Source: a bacterium (GTDB lineage Bacteria > Zhuqueibacterota > Zhuqueibacteria > Oleimicrobiales > Geothermoviventaceae). Taken from it: a stretch of DNA of 64,000 bases. The position numbers and the translations under genes are program-made. Below, in pieces: positions 54,689-63,740 of this stretch. The notes under the pieces are model-generated. The model ran no database searches, was not told where the DNA came from, and was given only the letters and a program-made list of their open reading frames with translations. The stretch's first letter is position 1. Every line of letters begins with the position of its first letter. Where the stretch lies: the NCBI GenBank assembly GCA_028275345.1, contig JAPWUV010000002.1, positions 525,410-589,409 on the forward strand, in the 5' to 3' direction.

Positions 54689-57055
54689 ATGGCAGGGAAA
54701 TCCAAAAGCAAGACGATCTCCAGGGTCGAGGAGCTATTCCTCGAGCGCAGTGGGTACAAGCTCCAATATCCGCCCACCGAGAAGATCGGCGTGATCGTGG
54801 TGGACAACTTCCCCCTGCTCGGGAAATTGGCGGCACTGCGATTCCTCGAGTGGGTCCAAGCGAATCCGGGCGGAGTCATTAGCCTGCCGACGGGCAAAAC
54901 GCCGGAGTACTTCATCAAATATGTGTCGCACTATCTGAATACCTGGGATCGGCCCGAAACCAAAGCCGAGCTGGAGCAGTACGGATTGGATCCGTCGGTT
55001 CGTCCGGAGATGAAAAGCCTGCGTTTCGTCCAGATCGACGAATTCTACCCCATCGACCCAGCGCAGCACAACAGTTTCTACTACTACGTGAATCGCTTCT
55101 ACATCTCCAAATTCCGGCTTGACCCGCAGAAAGCCCTGCTCATCGATTGCTCACGAATCGGACTCCCACCCGGTTACGAGCTGGAGGACGTGTGGCCCGA
55201 CGCTGAGGTTGATCTGACGCTCCGCTTCCGTCACCCGAAAACGGCGCTCGAGCGCCTGCAGAAGCAGGTCCTGGAGGCGGTGGATCAGTGGTGCCAGGAA
55301 TACGAGGAAAAAATCCGGGCCATGGGCGGCATCGGGTTTTTCCTCGGCGGGATCGGCCCGGATGGGCATATTGCCTTCAACGTCCGAGGTTCAGACCACA
55401 ACTCCACGACCCGACTGACCCCCACAAACTACGAGACCCAGGCGGCAGCCGCCACGGACTTGGGCGGGATCGAAGTGGCCAGGAAACGGCTTGTGATCAC
55501 CATCGGGCTGGCCACCATCACCATGAATCCGGATTGCACCGCCATCATCCTCGCAGCCGGGGAAGCGAAGGCGAAGGTTGTACGGGATGCGGTGGAGGAA
55601 CCCGCGCACATCCATTACCCGGCCACGGCCCTGCACAAGTTACCCAATGCGCGCTTCTACGTCACTCGGGGAGCTGCCAAACTCCTCAAAGAGAGACAGC
55701 TCCGGGACCTGGAAATTGCTCAAGAGCTCCCTGACGAATGGGTGGACAAGATCGTCATCGACCTGGCGGTGAAAAGCCGGACACGGGTGCTCGACCTTCG
55801 CGAAGAGCAGTTCCGGCAGGATCCCTTCGGCTCTCTCCTTCTGGCCAAGCTCGGTAGCGGCGTGGAGGGTCTCAAACAGGCGGTAGACGAACGGTTACGC
55901 GCCAAGCTCTCGGAAGGCGCAAGAGTCCGCACCAACACCGTCTTCCTGCACACGGCGCCCCACCACGACGATATCCTGCTTGGCTACCTCCCGTTCGCGG
56001 TTCGGCACATCCGCGATGCTTCCAACCGGCACGTTTTCGCTTGCATGACCTCGGGCTTCACCGCAGTGACCAACCGCTACGCCTTGTCGCTGTTGCAGAA
56101 ACTCCGCTACTTCCTACGGCGACGAACATTCGAACCCCTGCTGCAGGAAGGGTACTTCGATCCGAGGAACCAGCAGGGCAGGAACCGCGACGTCTGGCAG
56201 TACCTCGATGGCATCGCGTCGGATCGGCAAATCGTTCGGGACGAGGGCGAAGCCAGGCGCCTCCTCCGCAATCTGATGGAGGTCTTTGAAGAGGAAGATG
56301 TCGACAACCTCCGCCACCGCATCAACGAGCTCATCAGTTACTTCGAGACCCAGTATCCGGGCAAGAAAGACCTGCCCTACATCCAGCAACTCAAAGGGAT
56401 GATTCGCGAGTGGGAAGAAGATTGCCTGTGGGGCTACTTCGGGTTCGACAGCAGTTCGGTCGTCCACCTACGCCTCGGATTCTACACCGGCGACATCTTC
56501 ACGGAAGAACCTACGTTGGACCGCGATGTGCTTCCAATTCTGCGGCTCCTTCGCCGCGTGAAACCCGACGTGGTGACGGTGGCGCTCGACCCGGAAGCCA
56601 GCGGTCCCGACACCCATTACAAGGTACTCCAAGCCATCGCCGAGGCCCTGAAACAGTACGAGAAGGAGTCGGGCCGCTCCGACATCGAGGTGATCGGCTA
56701 CCGGAATGTCTGGTACCGCTTCCACCCGTCCGAGGCAAACCTATTCGTGCCCGTTTCCCTGAACATGTTCGCCATCTTGCAGAACGCCTTCTCCAATGCC
56801 TATGCCTCTCAAAAAGAAGCAAGCTTCCCCAGCTACGAGTACGATGGACCTTTCTCCGGTTTGGCCCAGCAGATCCAGGCTGAGCAGTACCAGATCGTCA
56901 AGACATGCCTCGGGCGCAGCTTCTTCTATGAACACCCCAGTCCGCTGATCCGAGCGACCCGGGGGCTGGTTTTCTTGAAGCGAATGAACCTGCGCGAGTT
57001 CTATCAGCAAGCCAGGGAACTGCGCCGCGTCACCGAAGAGATCGCGGAAGAGTAA
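54689..57055 (+). CDS. Glucosamine-6-phosphate deaminase–PIG-L/LmbE deacetylase fusion
   Basis: The protein has 788 residues. Residues ~25–370 form a NagB-like domain. GVISLPTGKTPEYF is the phosphate loop, FVQIDEFYPI holds the catalytic Asp, and GGIGPDGHIAFNVRGSDHNS has the catalytic Asp/His at ~223/225. Residues ~410–785 form a PIG-L/LmbE domain, with the zinc motif TVFLHTAPHHDDILLGY (~427) and a late GPDTHYKVLQAI containing the third His. Fusions of this type occur in Bacteroidota-like genomes and suggest coupled deacetylation and deamination of an amino sugar phosphate. The start ATG 54689 has GAGGG; a GTG five codons upstream is possible. No nag transport or nagA genes are near. Confidence 0.9.
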   Translation: MAGKSKSKTISRVEELFLERSGYKLQYPPTEKIGVIVVDNFPLLGKLAALRFLEWVQANPGGVISLPTGKTPEYFIKYVSHYLNTWDRPETKAELEQYGLDPSVRPEMKSLRFVQIDEFYPIDPAQHNSFYYYVNRFYISKFRLDPQKALLIDCSRIGLPPGYELEDVWPDAEVDLTLRFRHPKTALERLQKQVLEAVDQWCQEYEEKIRAMGGIGFFLGGIGPDGHIAFNVRGSDHNSTTRLTPTNYETQAAAATDLGGIEVARKRLVITIGLATITMNPDCTAIILAAGEAKAKVVRDAVEEPAHIHYPATALHKLPNARFYVTRGAAKLLKERQLRDLEIAQELPDEWVDKIVIDLAVKSRTRVLDLREEQFRQDPFGSLLLAKLGSGVEGLKQAVDERLRAKLSEGARVRTNTVFLHTAPHHDDILLGYLPFAVRHIRDASNRHVFACMTSGFTAVTNRYALSLLQKLRYFLRRRTFEPLLQEGYFDPRNQQGRNRDVWQYLDGIASDRQIVRDEGEARRLLRNLMEVFEEEDVDNLRHRINELISYFETQYPGKKDLPYIQQLKGMIREWEEDCLWGYFGFDSSSVVHLRLGFYTGDIFTEEPTLDRDVLPILRLLRRVKPDVVTVALDPEASGPDTHYKVLQAIAEALKQYEKESGRSDIEVIGYRNVWYRFHPSEANLFVPVSLNMFAILQNAFSNAYASQKEASFPSYEYDGPFSGLAQQIQAEQYQIVKTCLGRSFFYEHPSPLIRATRGLVFLKRMNLREFYQQARELRRVTEEIAEE

Positions 57056-57425
57056 CGGGCCGCTACCGCCCGCGAACTCGCCCCGCGCCCCGGAAAGTCT
57101 ACCTGCGGATTGCACAATCTGCACCGAGCACGGGGCGGGGCAATTCTCGCTTCTGCACCTGGCCGGCGATTCCCAGCTGCCCGCGGCTGAGCGAGGGTGG
57201 ATGGAGAACGCCGCTCTATCCACTTGCGGGCACAGCGGCAGGCCCTGAGGGGAAAACAGGGGGCGAAGTGCGCGTTCGCAATGCCGCTGAGTCGAGGACT
57301 CCCTCCGCGCGGCGCTGCGCACTGTGCCCCCGTTCTTCAGCCAATGCTCCTTTTGCGCTGAGATCGACAGCTGCCAAATGCACGCAGCGGCGGGGCCTCG
57401 AAGCCGGGACATGGACAAGCCGCGC
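57056..57425. other. Convergent intergenic region; no gene seen
   Basis: About 370 bases lie between two genes that end toward each other. An imperfect inverted repeat GCCCCGCGCCCCG (57080–57092) / CGGGGCGGGGC (57131–57141), with a ~38-base loop, is the only structure. It could act as a shared terminator, although there is no T-tract. No open frame with family signature is present. Confidence 0.35.
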
Positions 57426-58418
57426 TCAGCTCCGCTGGGTCCGCGGAGGGAAATTGACCGCGAGGGTCTTGAGGAGCTCCAGTAGCACGAATTGAAGAAC
57501 GCCGGACGGCTCAATCTCCGTGGGCGTGAGGAACCGGAAGGATCTGACCTGGGGCTCGGCAGGGTTTCTGGCATCGAGGACGAACGTGGCAGGACCCAGC
57601 GGATGCCAGAACTCCGGGTCGGTCCGCAGGAAAACCGCAATCACCGGGATCCCCAATACGGCCGCGAGGTGGAGCACGCCGCTGTCGTTTCCGATCGCCA
57701 CCGAGGCCCCTCGAAGCAGATCGGTCAGTTCCTCAAGGGAAGGGCTGTCCACCACCGGGATGCGCCAGTCGCACGGGGAGAAGTCGCCAGGCTCTTCGGC
57801 CTCTGCGGGCCCCACAAGCCAGATCACTTCCCACCCTTCTCGCCTGAGAGCGCCGGCAAGGCGTCGGTAGCAGACGATGGGGATTCGTTTGGCCGGACTT
57901 CCGGCACCGGGGTGAATCACGGCCCTGAAGCGAGCCCCTTCTGCCTGCGGATCGCGGCGGGGCAAGATCGTTTCGGGGAAGGGCTCCAGCTCCTTACGTG
58001 AGACGCCAGACAGATGTTCCAGCACATGGCCCCCGTCAACGCCCTCGCGCGGGATGCTGCGCCAGATCCTAACTTTGACGCCGGCCCGGCGCAATGTCTC
58101 ATCTGCATGCTCGTCTTGAGGCAACCAAAGTAGAGCTTTGCGCACTCCGCTTAATTCGAGGGCGAGCCGTTCCGAGCAGCCGGCGCCTCCGGAGAACAGT
58201 TCCCACCACGGAGGGCCATCGAAGTCGGAAAGCAAGCTCCCCGGCACCAAAACCCTCGCCAGTCGGAGGTATGGGAAGGTTCCTACTAGCAAGAGGGTTT
58301 TGCTCAGCTCCCCTCTTTCCTGCAATACGCGGACAGCCACCAGCCGGAGGACCGTATCCCCCAATGACCCAGGGCAGATAACCAGATGTTTGCCACCTGA
58401 TCGATGGTCACTCTCCAC
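57426..58418 (-). CDS. Glycosyltransferase family 9 (heptosyltransferase-like)
   Basis: The protein has 330 residues. The N-terminus LVICPGSLGDTVLRLVAVRV is the GT9 opening loop (compare WaaC/WaaF: PGALGDVV). The donor side has VIHPGAGSPAKRIPI and WLVGPAEAEEPGD, and the active-site helix segment GNDSGVLHLAAVLGIPVIAVF, typical of ADP-heptose:LPS heptosyltransferases. Cytoplasmic, peripheral location is expected. Donor specificity cannot be told; heptose is only a family default. The GTG start overlaps the end of pheA by 11 bases, so translation coupling is likely. Confidence 0.87.
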   Translation of the reverse strand: MESDHRSGGKHLVICPGSLGDTVLRLVAVRVLQERGELSKTLLLVGTFPYLRLARVLVPGSLLSDFDGPPWWELFSGGAGCSERLALELSGVRKALLWLPQDEHADETLRRAGVKVRIWRSIPREGVDGGHVLEHLSGVSRKELEPFPETILPRRDPQAEGARFRAVIHPGAGSPAKRIPIVCYRRLAGALRREGWEVIWLVGPAEAEEPGDFSPCDWRIPVVDSPSLEELTDLLRGASVAIGNDSGVLHLAAVLGIPVIAVFLRTDPEFWHPLGPATFVLDARNPAEPQVRSFRFLTPTEIEPSGVLQFVLLELLKTLAVNFPPRTQRS

Positions 58419-59238
58419 CGTCGCTCGCCTGCCAGGTCGTATACACCCCGAGAACCCGCAGGAACTCGGTCTGCGAGCTTAGCTCCTCCAGCACTTCCTG
58501 AACTGACTTGGGGTCCGGGGCAAGGTAGTCGAGGTAGAACAGGTATTTCCAGTGGCGCTGTCGATCTGGTCTTGACTCCACCTTGCTCAGGTTGAGCGAC
58601 CTCTTGGCAAATACCCCGAGAGCGCGGTACAAAGCGCCCGGCACATCCGGTACCGAGAAGGCGAGAGACACTTTGGCGGGCCCGTTGCTCGCTGGCTGTG
58701 GCTCCTTTCCCACGAGGAAGAAACGAGTGGCATTCCCTGCGAGGTCTTGAATGTCGTAGGCGAGGATTTGGAGTTGGTAGAGGGAAGCGGCGCGTTTGGA
58801 AGCGATGGCTGCCGTGTCCCTCAGCTCCTGCTCTGCCACGAGACGCGCGCTTCCTGCCGTATCCAGCTGTGGGACAGGTTCCAGCCGGTGCGCGGTGAGA
58901 AATCGGCGGCATTGTTCCAGGGCCTGTGGATGCGAATAGACACGGCGCAAGTCGCTCAGCCGAACGCCCGGCAGCGCCAGCAGATTGTGCCGGATCGGGT
59001 GCACAAGATCGGCTCGGATCGAAAGGGAATACTCGATCAGAAGCTCGTACGTCCGGCCCACCGTCCCGGCCACGGAGTTTTCCGCCGGCATCAGCCCTGC
59101 GTCCACATTGTCGGCAATCACCGCCGCCACCACGTCATCGAGGGTGGGAAAACCTACGGGCTCCACCTCCGGGCCGAGGTACTTGAGCAGGGCCTCCTCG
59201 CTGTAGGCTCCCTTCTCTCCTTGGAATGCGACGCGCAT
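58408..59238 (-). CDS. pheA: Prephenate dehydratase
   Basis: The protein has 276 residues, the stand-alone form without chorismate mutase. It converts prephenate to phenylpyruvate in phenylalanine synthesis. The start is RVAFQGEKGAYSEEALLKYL; then AGLMPAENSVAGTVGRTYEL, DTAAIASKRAASLY and GNATRFFLVGK (the Thr-Arg-Phe motif). The C-terminal ACT domain (residues ~190–270) reads SLAFSVPDVPGALYRALGVF and NLSKVESRP, where the Glu-Ser-Arg-Pro motif binds phenylalanine for feedback inhibition. The ATG at 59238 has GGAGGAG close upstream; the frame extends further but without similarity. Confidence 0.97.
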   Translation of the reverse strand: MRVAFQGEKGAYSEEALLKYLGPEVEPVGFPTLDDVVAAVIADNVDAGLMPAENSVAGTVGRTYELLIEYSLSIRADLVHPIRHNLLALPGVRLSDLRRVYSHPQALEQCRRFLTAHRLEPVPQLDTAGSARLVAEQELRDTAAIASKRAASLYQLQILAYDIQDLAGNATRFFLVGKEPQPASNGPAKVSLAFSVPDVPGALYRALGVFAKRSLNLSKVESRPDRQRHWKYLFYLDYLAPDPKSVQEVLEELSSQTEFLRVLGVYTTWQASDGGE

Positions 59239-59582
59239 CAACTCCTCCTCGGTCCTGTCCGTTGATGTTACGAATTCCGATCGACCTGGACAAGCTCTTA
59301 GGCCAACCCAGTCACGGTGCCGGCAGCGAACTTCCGAGCCTGCCCAAGGGCGTCGTGCGGCGGAAGCCGCTGGCATCCGGCCAGGCCGAGCATTTTCCGA
59401 ATACGGTCTTGACTACCAGCCGGGACTTGGGTACCTTCCGCCAGAAGTACGCCCGGGGCGCGCCGTCCTCGGTCCCGGGGCGAAGACGGATCGCATACGG
59501 AGCCGACCTGGAACGGCCGCTGGCGGGCGGGGTAAGAAGCCGTCGCCTTTTGGACAGCCTCACGAACAGAGGAGGTGCGAAG
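59239..59582. other. Divergent intergenic region between pheA and the first TIM-barrel gene
   Basis: The 344 bases hold the outward regulatory sequences of both genes. No family signature occurs in the open frames crossing it. The only promoter candidate I can point to is the plus-strand TTGACT/TACCTT pair listed separately. No pheA leader peptide rich in Phe was found on the minus strand. Confidence 0.45.
59409..59437 (+). promoter_or_regulatory. Candidate sigma-70 promoter for the TIM-barrel gene pair
   Basis: TTGACT (59409–59414), a 17-base spacer and TACCTT (59432–59437). The -35 hexamer is identical to those of valS and ribD; the -10 is weaker. It lies about 145 bases before the start codon. 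Confidence 0.4.
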
Positions 59583-60581
59583 ATGCAATCCACTGCTCAG
59601 CGGGCGATCTGCCGGATAGCTTTGCTGCTGGCTATGTCGCTGCTCATTCCTCTCAAGGCTCTGCCGAAAGGCTCTCCGTGGAAGTTGGCCCTGCATTCCG
59701 TCAGCTATGCGGGCGTCTGGCGGGGACAGGCCTATCTGGATATCGACCGGTTCCTGGAAACCGCGAAGTCGCTCGGATTTGACGGCGTGATGATCATGGC
59801 CAAGGAACCACATGTTTCACCCCTGACCTACGACGACAAGGCCAGAGCTCGGCTCCGTGCCAAGTTGGACGAGCTCGGGCTTGAGCTCTGCATCTTGGCC
59901 GGCTACACCGATTTCACCGGCGGCATCGATCGTGGCGGGATTCCCGTGGCCGAGATTCAGGCGGCCTACGTGGGCCAGCTTGCCAAACTCGCCGCAGACC
60001 TCGGCACCGACAAGCTCCGCATCTTCACCGGCTATCTCCGGGAGGGGATCCCCTACGACCAGCAGTACGCGACTGTCGTTCGCGGGCTAAAACTGGCCGC
60101 GCGCGAGGCGGCTAAATACGGGGTCACCTTGGCCATACAGAATCATCACGACATTGCCAATCACCACGATGAGATGATCTGGCTTCTCCGAGAAGTGAAC
60201 GAGCCCAATGTCAAGGTCGCCTTCGACGCCTGGACGCCCACCCTCCAGGGGTTATCTTCCCAGGAGCTCGCCCAGGCGGTGCAGAAGATGGCGCCATACA
60301 TGGTCCACACCACGGTGGCCGACTACATCCGGCTGCCTCGATTTCGGTATGAAGCTCAGCTCACCAACTTCTTGCCCCTGGAGCCAGTGGTGCGAGCCGT
60401 GCCGATGGGGACGGGCATCGTGGACTACGCGACCTTTTTCAAGGCACTGAAGAAAGCCGGTTACAAGGGCTGGGTTGCCTACGAAATGTGCGAGGTCTTG
60501 GAGGGAGGCGGTAGCCTCGAGAATCTGGCCCGAACGGCCAAGCAATTCATCGAATACATGCGGAATTTGAACCTGGAATGA
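59583..60581 (+). CDS. Exported sugar phosphate isomerase/epimerase-like (xylose isomerase-like TIM barrel) protein
   Basis: The protein has 332 residues. A signal segment (IALLLAMSLLIPLKALP) suggests export. The barrel pattern is visible: WKLALHSVSYAGVWRG, LGFDGVMIMAKEPH, LCILAGYTDFTGG, DKLRIFTGYLREG, VTLAIQNHHDIANHHDEM, NVKVAFDAW and GWVAYEMCEVL. The metal-binding positions of xylose-isomerase-like enzymes appear kept in part (Glu in AYEM, Asp in FDAW, Gln-Asn-His-His in place of Glu-Asn-His). Isomerases, epimerases and lyases share this fold, so the reaction is unknown. The ATG has GGAGGT upstream. The next gene starts 26 bases downstream. Confidence 0.85.
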   Translation: MQSTAQRAICRIALLLAMSLLIPLKALPKGSPWKLALHSVSYAGVWRGQAYLDIDRFLETAKSLGFDGVMIMAKEPHVSPLTYDDKARARLRAKLDELGLELCILAGYTDFTGGIDRGGIPVAEIQAAYVGQLAKLAADLGTDKLRIFTGYLREGIPYDQQYATVVRGLKLAAREAAKYGVTLAIQNHHDIANHHDEMIWLLREVNEPNVKVAFDAWTPTLQGLSSQELAQAVQKMAPYMVHTTVADYIRLPRFRYEAQLTNFLPLEPVVRAVPMGTGIVDYATFFKALKKAGYKGWVAYEMCEVLEGGGSLENLARTAKQFIEYMRNLNLE

Positions 60582-60606
60582 CTTGCCTTTTCGTGAGGAG
60601 GGAGCC

Positions 60607-61488
60607 ATGCGCAGGCGAGAATTCTTGCTCTCGGCTGGCGCGCTCGCCGTAGGCGCGTCGGGGCGGGTCTCTTTGTGGCCCAAAGCTGGCGAGGGGAAAG
60701 CGCAGACCCCCGCGCAGGGGAAACTGCGCCTCGGGATCGTTACCTACAACATCGCGAAGGACTGGGACATCGACACCATCATCCGGAACTGCTCCGAGGT
60801 CGGACTCGAGGGCGTAGAACTCCGCACCACCCACGCCCATGGGGTGGAAAGCACCCTGTCCAAAGCTCAGCGCGAAGAGGTTCGTAAGAAATTCCAGGAC
60901 TCGCCAGTTCGGCTGGTAGGTTTGGGAACGACCTTCGAATTCCATTCTCCTGAGCCGGAGGTCGTCCGCCGGAACATCGAGGGCACGAAGGAATACGTAG
61001 TCCTTGCGCACGACGTGGGCGCAATGGAGGTCAAGGTGAGGCCCAACGCCTTGCCTGCCGGGATACCCGAGGAAAAAACCCTGGAGCAGATCGGTCGGAG
61101 CCTGCGAGAGTGCGGAGAGTTCGCGCGCAACTACGGCATCAAGATCTGTCTCGAGGTACACGGCCGAGACACCAACCGCTTGCCGAGGGTCCGCAAGATT
61201 CTCGACTACGCCCAGTGCGACAATGTGTGGATCACGTGGAACTCCAACCCCGAGGATTTGCTCGACGGAGGCCTGGAAACCAACTTCAAGCTGGTGAAGG
61301 ACCGGATCGCCGTCGTTCATATGCGCGACTTGTACGACGAGCAATATCCCTACCGGCGGCTATTCGAACTCTTGAGGCAGAGCGGCTTCTCAGGCTTTTG
61401 CCTGGCGGAAATCGCCGATAGCCCCGATCCACTGCGAGTTCTGCGCTATTACCGGGGTATGTTCCTCAGCTTGCAGGGATTGCTCTGA
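60607..61488 (+). CDS. Tat-exported xylose isomerase-like TIM-barrel protein
   Basis: The protein has 293 residues. The N-terminus MRRREFLLSAGALAVGASG is a twin-arginine signal. The barrel reads LRLGIVTYNIAKDWDIDTII, GLEGVELRTTHAHGVES, GIKICLEVHGRDTNRLPR (metal-binding Glu/His), VWITWNSNPED (Asn at the usual Asp position), IAVVHMRDLYDEQYPYRRLF (His) and FCLAEIADSPDPL (Glu). This resembles sugar phosphate isomerase/epimerase proteins often found with secreted sugar oxidation or degradation enzymes. It is probably cotranscribed with the preceding homologue. The ATG at 60607 follows GAGGAGGGAG. Substrate unknown. Confidence 0.86.
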   Translation: MRRREFLLSAGALAVGASGRVSLWPKAGEGKAQTPAQGKLRLGIVTYNIAKDWDIDTIIRNCSEVGLEGVELRTTHAHGVESTLSKAQREEVRKKFQDSPVRLVGLGTTFEFHSPEPEVVRRNIEGTKEYVVLAHDVGAMEVKVRPNALPAGIPEEKTLEQIGRSLRECGEFARNYGIKICLEVHGRDTNRLPRVRKILDYAQCDNVWITWNSNPEDLLDGGLETNFKLVKDRIAVVHMRDLYDEQYPYRRLFELLRQSGFSGFCLAEIADSPDPLRVLRYYRGMFLSLQGLL

Positions 61489-61521
61489 GGAGGTCGCAAC
61501 CGCCACCGATCCCCGTGAGCA

Positions 61522-61560
61522 AGCGCCGGGCCTAGCACGAGGACCCGGCGCTTTCCGTTT
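61522..61560 (+). terminator. Intrinsic terminator after the TIM-barrel pair
   Basis: AGCGCCGGG (61522–61530) pairs with CCCGGCGCT (61544–61552) and is followed by TTCCGTTT. It lies 34 bases after the stop codon and fits a rho-independent terminator. Confidence 0.8.
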
Positions 61561-61736
61561 CAGGCGCGGGGACACACCTTCCCCGCAGGTGCATCTCCTG
61601 TTTCCCAACGGGAGCGAGCAAGTTGAAGACACCCCGAGTTGGAGGTAGCCGCTTTCCGCGGGCGCGCACGGCTGGTATCCCATTCCGATGGATCCCAACC
61701 GCCCCGGAAGGATCTTGTCCGACGAGCAAAAAAGAG

Positions 61737-61765
61737 TTGCAAAAGCTCGGGGCGGTCGGTAAATT
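61737..61765 (+). promoter_or_regulatory. Sigma-70-type promoter of the acyl-CoA synthetase gene
   Basis: TTGCAA (61737–61742), a 17-base spacer and TAAATT (61760–61765). Transcription would begin about 40 bases before the GTG start, immediately upstream of a GGAGGGAGG ribosome site. Together with the terminator behind the TIM genes it marks a new transcription unit. Confidence 0.7.
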
Positions 61766-61812
61766 GCGGCGCTGAATGAGATTCAGGTTCCTTCTAACGG
61801 AGGGAGGAAACC

Positions 61813-63630
61813 GTGGAAACGAAGACGAAGCGGTCCGTCACGAAGTTTCTGCCCAGTCGTTCCCCAGCCGTGCGGGAGGCTACGCAGAGCGTCGAAGTGC
61901 CGCCCTTCGACTTTGACCATTTGCTGACGCTTCCGGAGATCCTGAGACGCAGCGCCCGCCTGTATCCCGATAAGCCCGCCCTTTGCGTCCGGCAGAAGGA
62001 CAGCGTCCACACCATCAGCTACCGGGAGCTGGACCGCCTAGTGGACATGATCGCGACGGCGCTGATCCAGTGGGGGCTCAATCCCGACGACCGCATCGCG
62101 TTCCTTTCGGAAAACCGACCGGAATGGATTGCGGTATACTTCGGCATCCAGCGGGCTGGCGGCATCTCCGTCCCTCTGGATCCCCAGTTGGGTGCATCGG
62201 ATCTCAGGCACTTGTTGACTCAGTCGGGATCCAGGCTCATCTTCACGTCCTCCCGGCACATGGAGCTTGTGTCCGAGGCCGCGCAGGGGCTCGATTCCTT
62301 GGAAGGCATTGTCCTTTTCGATCCGAATGGTGGTGAACCGAAGGTGATGCGCTTCCAGGACTTCCTCGATCGGGGCCGCTACGCCAGCGTGCCCTTCCCC
62401 CGCCGCGATCTCGACGACCTAGCTGCGATCATCTTCACTTCCGGCACCACGGGCCTCGCCAAAGGCGTGATGCTCACACATCGCAACCTGAGCTCCGACT
62501 GCGCTGCCTGTTTGGAACTCTTCCCGGTTACGGAGCAGGATGTATTCTACGCCCTCCTTCCCCTGCATCACACCTTCCCGGCCATGGCTGCCATGATCGT
62601 GCCGATAGCTGTCGGATCGGCCATCACCCTGGGCTCAAGTCTGAAGTCCAAGGACATTCTCGACGACATCTCCAAGACCGGCGTGACCATCTTCCCCGGC
62701 GTGCCCCTCTTGTTCGAGAAGATGATCGAGGGCATCCTGAAGGAGGTGCAGAAGAAGCCGGCTCTCACTCGCGCCATGTTCAAGACCATCCTGGGCATCT
62801 CGCGGCTTTCCTTCAAGGCGCTGCGTCTGCGCGCAGGAGATGTTCTCTTCAAGAGCCTTCGGCAAAAGGCGGGGATGCAGTCGTTGCGTCTCATCGTTTC
62901 CGGAGGCGCCCCTATTAGCCCCGACGTCGTCGAAATGTACAACTACCTCGGCTTCCAGTTCGTCCAGGGCTACGGGCTCACGGAGACCTCCCCCGTCTTG
63001 TCCATGACCCCGCCCGACAAACTCCGGGCGCGCTCCGTCGGCCCACCGGTGCGCGGTGTGGAAGTGCGCATCGTGAATCCCGACGAAGACGGCGTCGGCG
63101 AGATCGTGGTCCGCGGCCCGATGGTGATGCGCGGATACTACAAGAACCCGGCCGAAACGGCTAAAGTGTTGAAGGACGGATGGTTCTACACTGGCGATCT
63201 CGGTTGGATCGACCAGGATGGCTTCATCTACATAGCGGGCCGCGCCAAGAATGTGATCGTCACCAAGGGTGGAAAGAATGTGTATCCGGAGGAGCTCGAA
63301 GAGAAGCTCCTGAAAAGCCCGTACATCCAGGAGGTGCTGGTCGTCGGGCGGCAGAACGAGCGCGGCGACGAGTACATCCACGCCATCGTCTACCCGAATC
63401 TCGAGGCCATGGATCAGCTCGCCAAGGAAAGGGGGCAGCAAAGCTTGACCGAGGAAGAGATCGAGGAGGTCATCCGAAAGGAAATCCGGACTATGTCGAG
63501 TGAATGGCCCGCCTACAAGGCCATTCAGAGCTTCGAACTGATCCAGGAAGAATTCCCCAAGACGTCGACTCGAAAGATCAAGCGGTACCTGTTCCAGCAT
63601 CGGATCATCGGCGTCGGCGCCAAGCGGTAG
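61813..63630 (+). CDS. Long-chain fatty-acid–CoA ligase (AMP-binding enzyme)
   Basis: The protein has 605 residues. The adenylation P-loop is IIFTSGTTGLAKGVMLTHRN, the acyl-pocket segment YALLPLHHTFPAMAAM follows, then GYGLTETSPVLS and the hinge YTGDLGWIDQDGFIYIAGRA, KNVIVTKGGKNVYPEELEEK and the C-terminal Lys region KTSTRKIKR. The order matches FadD-like synthetases that activate fatty acids with ATP and CoA. The family also includes acyl-ACP ligases, so the acceptor is not certain. The start is a GTG with GGAGGGAGG upstream. Confidence 0.92.
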   Translation: METKTKRSVTKFLPSRSPAVREATQSVEVPPFDFDHLLTLPEILRRSARLYPDKPALCVRQKDSVHTISYRELDRLVDMIATALIQWGLNPDDRIAFLSENRPEWIAVYFGIQRAGGISVPLDPQLGASDLRHLLTQSGSRLIFTSSRHMELVSEAAQGLDSLEGIVLFDPNGGEPKVMRFQDFLDRGRYASVPFPRRDLDDLAAIIFTSGTTGLAKGVMLTHRNLSSDCAACLELFPVTEQDVFYALLPLHHTFPAMAAMIVPIAVGSAITLGSSLKSKDILDDISKTGVTIFPGVPLLFEKMIEGILKEVQKKPALTRAMFKTILGISRLSFKALRLRAGDVLFKSLRQKAGMQSLRLIVSGGAPISPDVVEMYNYLGFQFVQGYGLTETSPVLSMTPPDKLRARSVGPPVRGVEVRIVNPDEDGVGEIVVRGPMVMRGYYKNPAETAKVLKDGWFYTGDLGWIDQDGFIYIAGRAKNVIVTKGGKNVYPEELEEKLLKSPYIQEVLVVGRQNERGDEYIHAIVYPNLEAMDQLAKERGQQSLTEEEIEEVIRKEIRTMSSEWPAYKAIQSFELIQEEFPKTSTRKIKRYLFQHRIIGVGAKR

Positions 63631-63740
63631 TCAGTACGCCCGTTCCAGGAGCGCGTGTCGGCGCAGCTGGATGCGCCGCAACAGCTGTCGGGAGGGGGGA
63701 ACTTGTGTCTCGCTCAAAGGGGACTTCCCGGCGGGGAGCC

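Noticed and set aside
59226-59582. Upstream extension of the first TIM-barrel gene to 59226
   Set aside because: The added ~119 residues overlap the pheA start, lack a ribosome site and show no similarity, while ATG 59583 has GGAGGT and begins a signal peptide.
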